Shown piece after piece: positions 61,446 to 64,000 of a stretch of 64,000 nucleotides of DNA (positions are counted from its first letter, which is position 1; each line of letters opens with the position of its first letter). Where the stretch lies: the NCBI RefSeq assembly GCF_028737255.1, contig NZ_JAQZAN010000003.1, positions 1 to 64,000 on the forward strand. The letters are read 5' to 3'. Origin of the DNA: Actinomycetospora straminea (GTDB lineage: Bacteria > Actinomycetota > Actinomycetes > Mycobacteriales > Pseudonocardiaceae). The translations under genes were made by a program, and so were the position numbers. The notes beneath the pieces are model-generated. The model was given only the letters and a program-made list of their open reading frames with translations, made no database searches and was not told where the DNA came from.

Positions 61446-62231
61446 ATGACCGGGCTCGCCGCGCTGTTCGGCGCCGTGATCGGTGCCCTGCTCGGCCTGG
61501 TCGGCGGGGGCGGCGGCATCCTCGCCGTCCCCGCCCTGGTCTACGGGCTCGGGTTCCCCGTCTCCGCCGCTGTCCCCGCCTCGCTGGTGGTCATCGGACT
61601 CACCTCCGCCGTCGCGGTCGCACCGCGGGTCCGTCGGGAGGTCAACTGGCGACTCGCCGCGATCGTCGGAGCCGCCGGCATCCCCACCGCGCTGCTCGGA
61701 GGTGTGGTCAACCACCGCCTCGACCAGGACGTGCTGCTGGTGGTCTTCGCCGCCATCATGATCCTCGCCGCGGTGCGGATGCTGCGCGGCACCGACGAGA
61801 CCGGCGGGGTGTGCGACCTGCCCGACGGCGGGGTCGCCTGGCGGCGCTGCCTGCCCCGCGCGATGGCGACCGGGCTGCTGGTCGGGTTCCTGACCGGGCT
61901 CCTCGGGGTGGGCGGCGGGTTCCTGCTGGTGCCCGCCCTGATCATCGCCCTCGGGCTGCGGACCCCGATCGCCGTGGCGACCTCGCTGGTCATCATGGTG
62001 ATCAACTCGGCGGCCGGGCTCGTGCCCCATCTCGCCTCCGGGGGCCTCGCCGCCGGGATGGACTGGCCGGTCATCGCCGTGTTCGCCCTGGCCGCCTTCG
62101 TCGTCTCCCTGCCCGCCGGCCGACTCGCCCGCCGTGTCCCCGCCGCCGTCCTGCGCCGCGGGTTCGCCGTGCTGGTCCTGCTCGTCGCCGCCGGCGTCAC
62201 CACCCGGTCCCTCACCACCCTGATCGCCTGA
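61446..62231 (+). CDS. TauE/SafE-family sulfite or anion exporter
   Basis: 261 residues, about eight membrane helices. Family repeats GALLGLVGGGGGILAVPALVYGLG and GLLGVGGGFLLVPALIIALG. In cst operons TauE exports sulfite or related products of the dioxygenase. ATG start. Confidence 0.92.
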   Translation: MTGLAALFGAVIGALLGLVGGGGGILAVPALVYGLGFPVSAAVPASLVVIGLTSAVAVAPRVRREVNWRLAAIVGAAGIPTALLGGVVNHRLDQDVLLVVFAAIMILAAVRMLRGTDETGGVCDLPDGGVAWRRCLPRAMATGLLVGFLTGLLGVGGGFLLVPALIIALGLRTPIAVATSLVIMVINSAAGLVPHLASGGLAAGMDWPVIAVFALAAFVVSLPAGRLARRVPAAVLRRGFAVLVLLVAAGVTTRSLTTLIA

Positions 62232-62253
62232 CCCACCGACCGAAGGAACATCG

Positions 62254-62616
62254 ATGACCACCATCCGCGAGATCACCGTCGACGACCTCGCCGCCGCGCT
62301 CCGGGACTCGGACCCCCCGATGCTGCTCGACGTCCGGGGCCACGCCGAGTACGCCACCGGCCACGTCCCCGGCGCCGTCAACATCGCCCTCGACGAGCTC
62401 CCGGAGCGCCTGGGCGAGCTGCGAGGCAGCGCGCAGATCGCGGCGATCTGCCAGTCCGGGCGACGCAGTGCCCAGGCGGCCGAACAGCTCGGAGCCACCG
62501 GCATCGACGTGGTGTCGGTCGCGGGCGGGACGAGCGCCTGGGTCGAGTCGGGCCGTCCGACCCTCAGCGGCCGGCGACCGCCGGTTCAGCCTCACCCGGA
62601 GGAGGAGTCGTCATGA
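62254..62616 (+). CDS. Single-domain rhodanese
   Basis: 120 residues. LLDVRGHAEYATGHVPGAVNI and active-site loop ICQSGRRS with catalytic Cys. Sulfur transferase between persulfide and thiol or sulfite. Stop overlaps the next ATG (ATGA). Confidence 0.93.
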   Translation: MTTIREITVDDLAAALRDSDPPMLLDVRGHAEYATGHVPGAVNIALDELPERLGELRGSAQIAAICQSGRRSAQAAEQLGATGIDVVSVAGGTSAWVESGRPTLSGRRPPVQPHPEEESS

Positions 62617-62826
62617 TGGGTTCCCTGCCGATGCTGGGGTGGCTGTGGCCCTCCCTGATCGTGATCGGGCTGGCCCTGATCGCCGTCGCCACGGTCGTCC
62701 TGGCACGTCGCCGGCACGGGTCGGCGGCGCCCCGTCCGTCGACCGCCCGCGAGCTGCTCGACGCGCGGTACGCCCGCGGCGAGATCGACGACGACGACTA
62801 TCAGCGCCGACGACCTGCTCCGATGA
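62613..62826 (+). CDS. SHOCT-type small membrane protein, frame-shifted into the oxidase
   Basis: About 70 residues: membrane span (LWPSLIVIGLALIAVATVVLA, about 9-29) and a SHOCT motif (ARELLDARYARGEIDDDDY). The frame has no stop and runs into the oxidase start. One base fewer near 62807 would give an ending DDLLR and a TGA at 62824-62826 that overlaps the oxidase ATG, the normal layout. Either a real 1-nt insertion, a sequencing error or a true fusion. Confidence 0.65.
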
Positions 62827-64000
62827 CCGGGCGCCCCCGTTCCGGCGGTCGGATCAGCCGCCGACGAGCACTCGGGCTGCTCGGGCTCGGCGCCGCCGCG
62901 GTCACCGTCGGCACCACCGGGTGGGCGACCCTCGGGACCACCGGCACCACGCGTCCGAGCTCCGACCTGCCCACCGGTGAACCGCTGGCGCCACCGCCCG
63001 AACTCGCCAGCCGCCAGGGCCGGCTCGACGTCGCACTGACCGCAGCACCGGGCGCGTCCCTGGCCGGACGACCCGCCTCGAGCTGGGGGTACAACGGCTC
63101 CAGCCCGGGCCCCACCCTGCGGGTGCGGCCCGGCGACGTCCTCGCGATTCGATTGCGCAACGGACTCGACCAACCCACCAACCTGCACACCCACGGCCTG
63201 CGGGTCTCCCCCGAGGGCAACTCCGACAACCCGTTCATCCACATCGCGCCCGGCGAGACGTTCGACTACCGCATCGCCATCCCCGACAGCCACCCCGCCG
63301 GCACGTTCTGGTACCACCCCCACGCCCACGGCGACGTCGCCGACCAGCTCTTCGCCGGCCTCGCCGGAGCCCTCCTCGTCGACGACGCCGGCGAGCCCGC
63401 CGTCACGGCGGACCGGGTCCTGCTCATCACCGACACCACGCTCACCAGCGCCGGCCCCGCCGCCGCCGACACCGCGTCGCGCATGGTCGGCCGGCAGGGT
63501 GAACTGTTGCTGCTCAACGGCCAGCACCAGCCCGTCATCCCGGCCACCACCGGCGACCTGCAGCGTTGGCGACTGATCAACGCCACCACCTCACGCACCC
63601 TGACCCTGCACCTCGACGCCCACCAGCTGGCCCGCATCGCCCTCGACGGGAGCACCCTGCCGACCGCCACCATCGGCGACACCGTTCGGCTCGCCCCGGG
63701 CAACCGCACCGACGTCCTCGTCCGCCCGGACCGACCCGGCACCGTCGCGCTCACCGCCCACACCGAGCCGCGCCGCGCGATGGGCATGATGGGCGGGGCG
63801 GACACCGGAGGGGAGACCGAGGTCCTGGCCACGCTGGCGACCAGCGGCCCCGCCCGGGCTCCGAGCGCGCTGCCCACCTTCCCGGCCGGGCCCGCGCCCG
63901 ACACCGGCGCGACGTCCCGCGCTCGCCAGCTCGCGTTCACCATGGGCATGGGCAGCGGGATGGGCCCGGGCGGGACGGGGTCGAGCGGCCAGGGCATGAC
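62823..64000 (+). CDS. Tat-exported multicopper oxidase (partial)
   Basis: At least 392 residues, cut by the window edge. Tat signal (ISRRRALGLLGLGAAAVTVG), then cupredoxin domains with LHTHGLRVSPEGN and TFWYHPHAHGDVADQLFAGLAGALLV copper ligands. Met-rich stretches (MGMMGG, MGMGSGMGPGG) as in CueO-type copper oxidases. Extracellular oxidase of copper, phenols or possibly sulfur species. ATG 62823. Confidence 0.88.
   Translation, partial: MTGRPRSGGRISRRRALGLLGLGAAAVTVGTTGWATLGTTGTTRPSSDLPTGEPLAPPPELASRQGRLDVALTAAPGASLAGRPASSWGYNGSSPGPTLRVRPGDVLAIRLRNGLDQPTNLHTHGLRVSPEGNSDNPFIHIAPGETFDYRIAIPDSHPAGTFWYHPHAHGDVADQLFAGLAGALLVDDAGEPAVTADRVLLITDTTLTSAGPAAADTASRMVGRQGELLLLNGQHQPVIPATTGDLQRWRLINATTSRTLTLHLDAHQLARIALDGSTLPTATIGDTVRLAPGNRTDVLVRPDRPGTVALTAHTEPRRAMGMMGGADTGGETEVLATLATSGPARAPSALPTFPAGPAPDTGATSRARQLAFTMGMGSGMGPGGTGSSGQGM

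Noticed and set aside
59901-62504. Open frame of 867 codons on the minus strand, Gly/Asp/Gln-rich
   Set aside because: Antisense to the well-supported cstB-like, tauE and rhodanese genes.

Overview
The window is very GC-rich actinobacterial chromosome. Gene order from 264 to 32774 follows the mycobacterial block DUF2520-panC-panD-coaX ... lsr2-clpC ... mhuD-mutY ... radA-lpqE-carD-ispD-ispF-cysS-rlmB. Together with an NDMA-type alcohol dehydrogenase, MhuD-type haem degradation, a PPE/EspG pair and an actinomycete integrative element, this points to Pseudonocardiales (Pseudonocardia or Actinomycetospora-like). The genus is a guess.

Layout. 264-3596: pantothenate/CoA operon. 3674-8161: GAF-type regulator divergent from aldehyde dehydrogenase-DUF779, then a cysteine hydrolase. 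8285-15886: Lsr2, a Crp-like regulator, an M23 lipoprotein, ClpC with a ClgR-like operator, a WYL regulator and a YihY membrane protein. 15947-24325: base repair and housekeeping (AlkZ-like protein, sirtuin, MhuD, MutY, RadA, LpqE-like lipoprotein, CarD, IspD, IspF). 24389-26952: PPE-like/EspG pair inserted before cysS. 27045-30174: ADH-MoxR-VWA operon. 30338-41465: CysS, RlmB, adenylate cyclase, zinc-type ABC operon with a Zur-like palindrome, LacI regulator, OtsA, ThrE.

41651-59276: a tRNA-Thr(UGU) gene is the attachment site of an actinomycete integrative and conjugative element (AICE) of about 17.6 kb, bounded by identical 38-bp repeats of the tRNA 3' end. One leftward operon of eleven genes carries WhiB-like, FtsK/TraB, Spd-like, Xis and Int genes. 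An XRE-DUF5919 regulator diverges from it across a cluster of GGGACRY heptamers. A HUH Rep gene lies at the far end. Between them is cargo: a DUF3644 HEPN protein, an unnamed C-x5-C protein, DUF488, a NUDIX/HD pair, and a single-chain type IIG restriction-modification enzyme. The HEPN/unnamed/DUF488 genes and the R-M gene use less GC-rich codons than the backbone and look like a defence island.

59457-64000: a persulfide/sulfite detoxification operon under a CstR-like repressor (CstB-like dioxygenase-rhodanese, TauE exporter, rhodanese), running into a SHOCT membrane segment and a Tat-exported multicopper oxidase cut by the window edge. An apparent 1-nt shift joins these last two.

The most unusual cross-window signal is a set of exactly 47-bp palindromic elements (seven copies in three related subfamilies) plus two 51-bp hairpins. 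Most lie in gaps downstream of genes, several between convergent genes, but one is inside the mutY reading frame and one overlaps the end of the cyclase gene.
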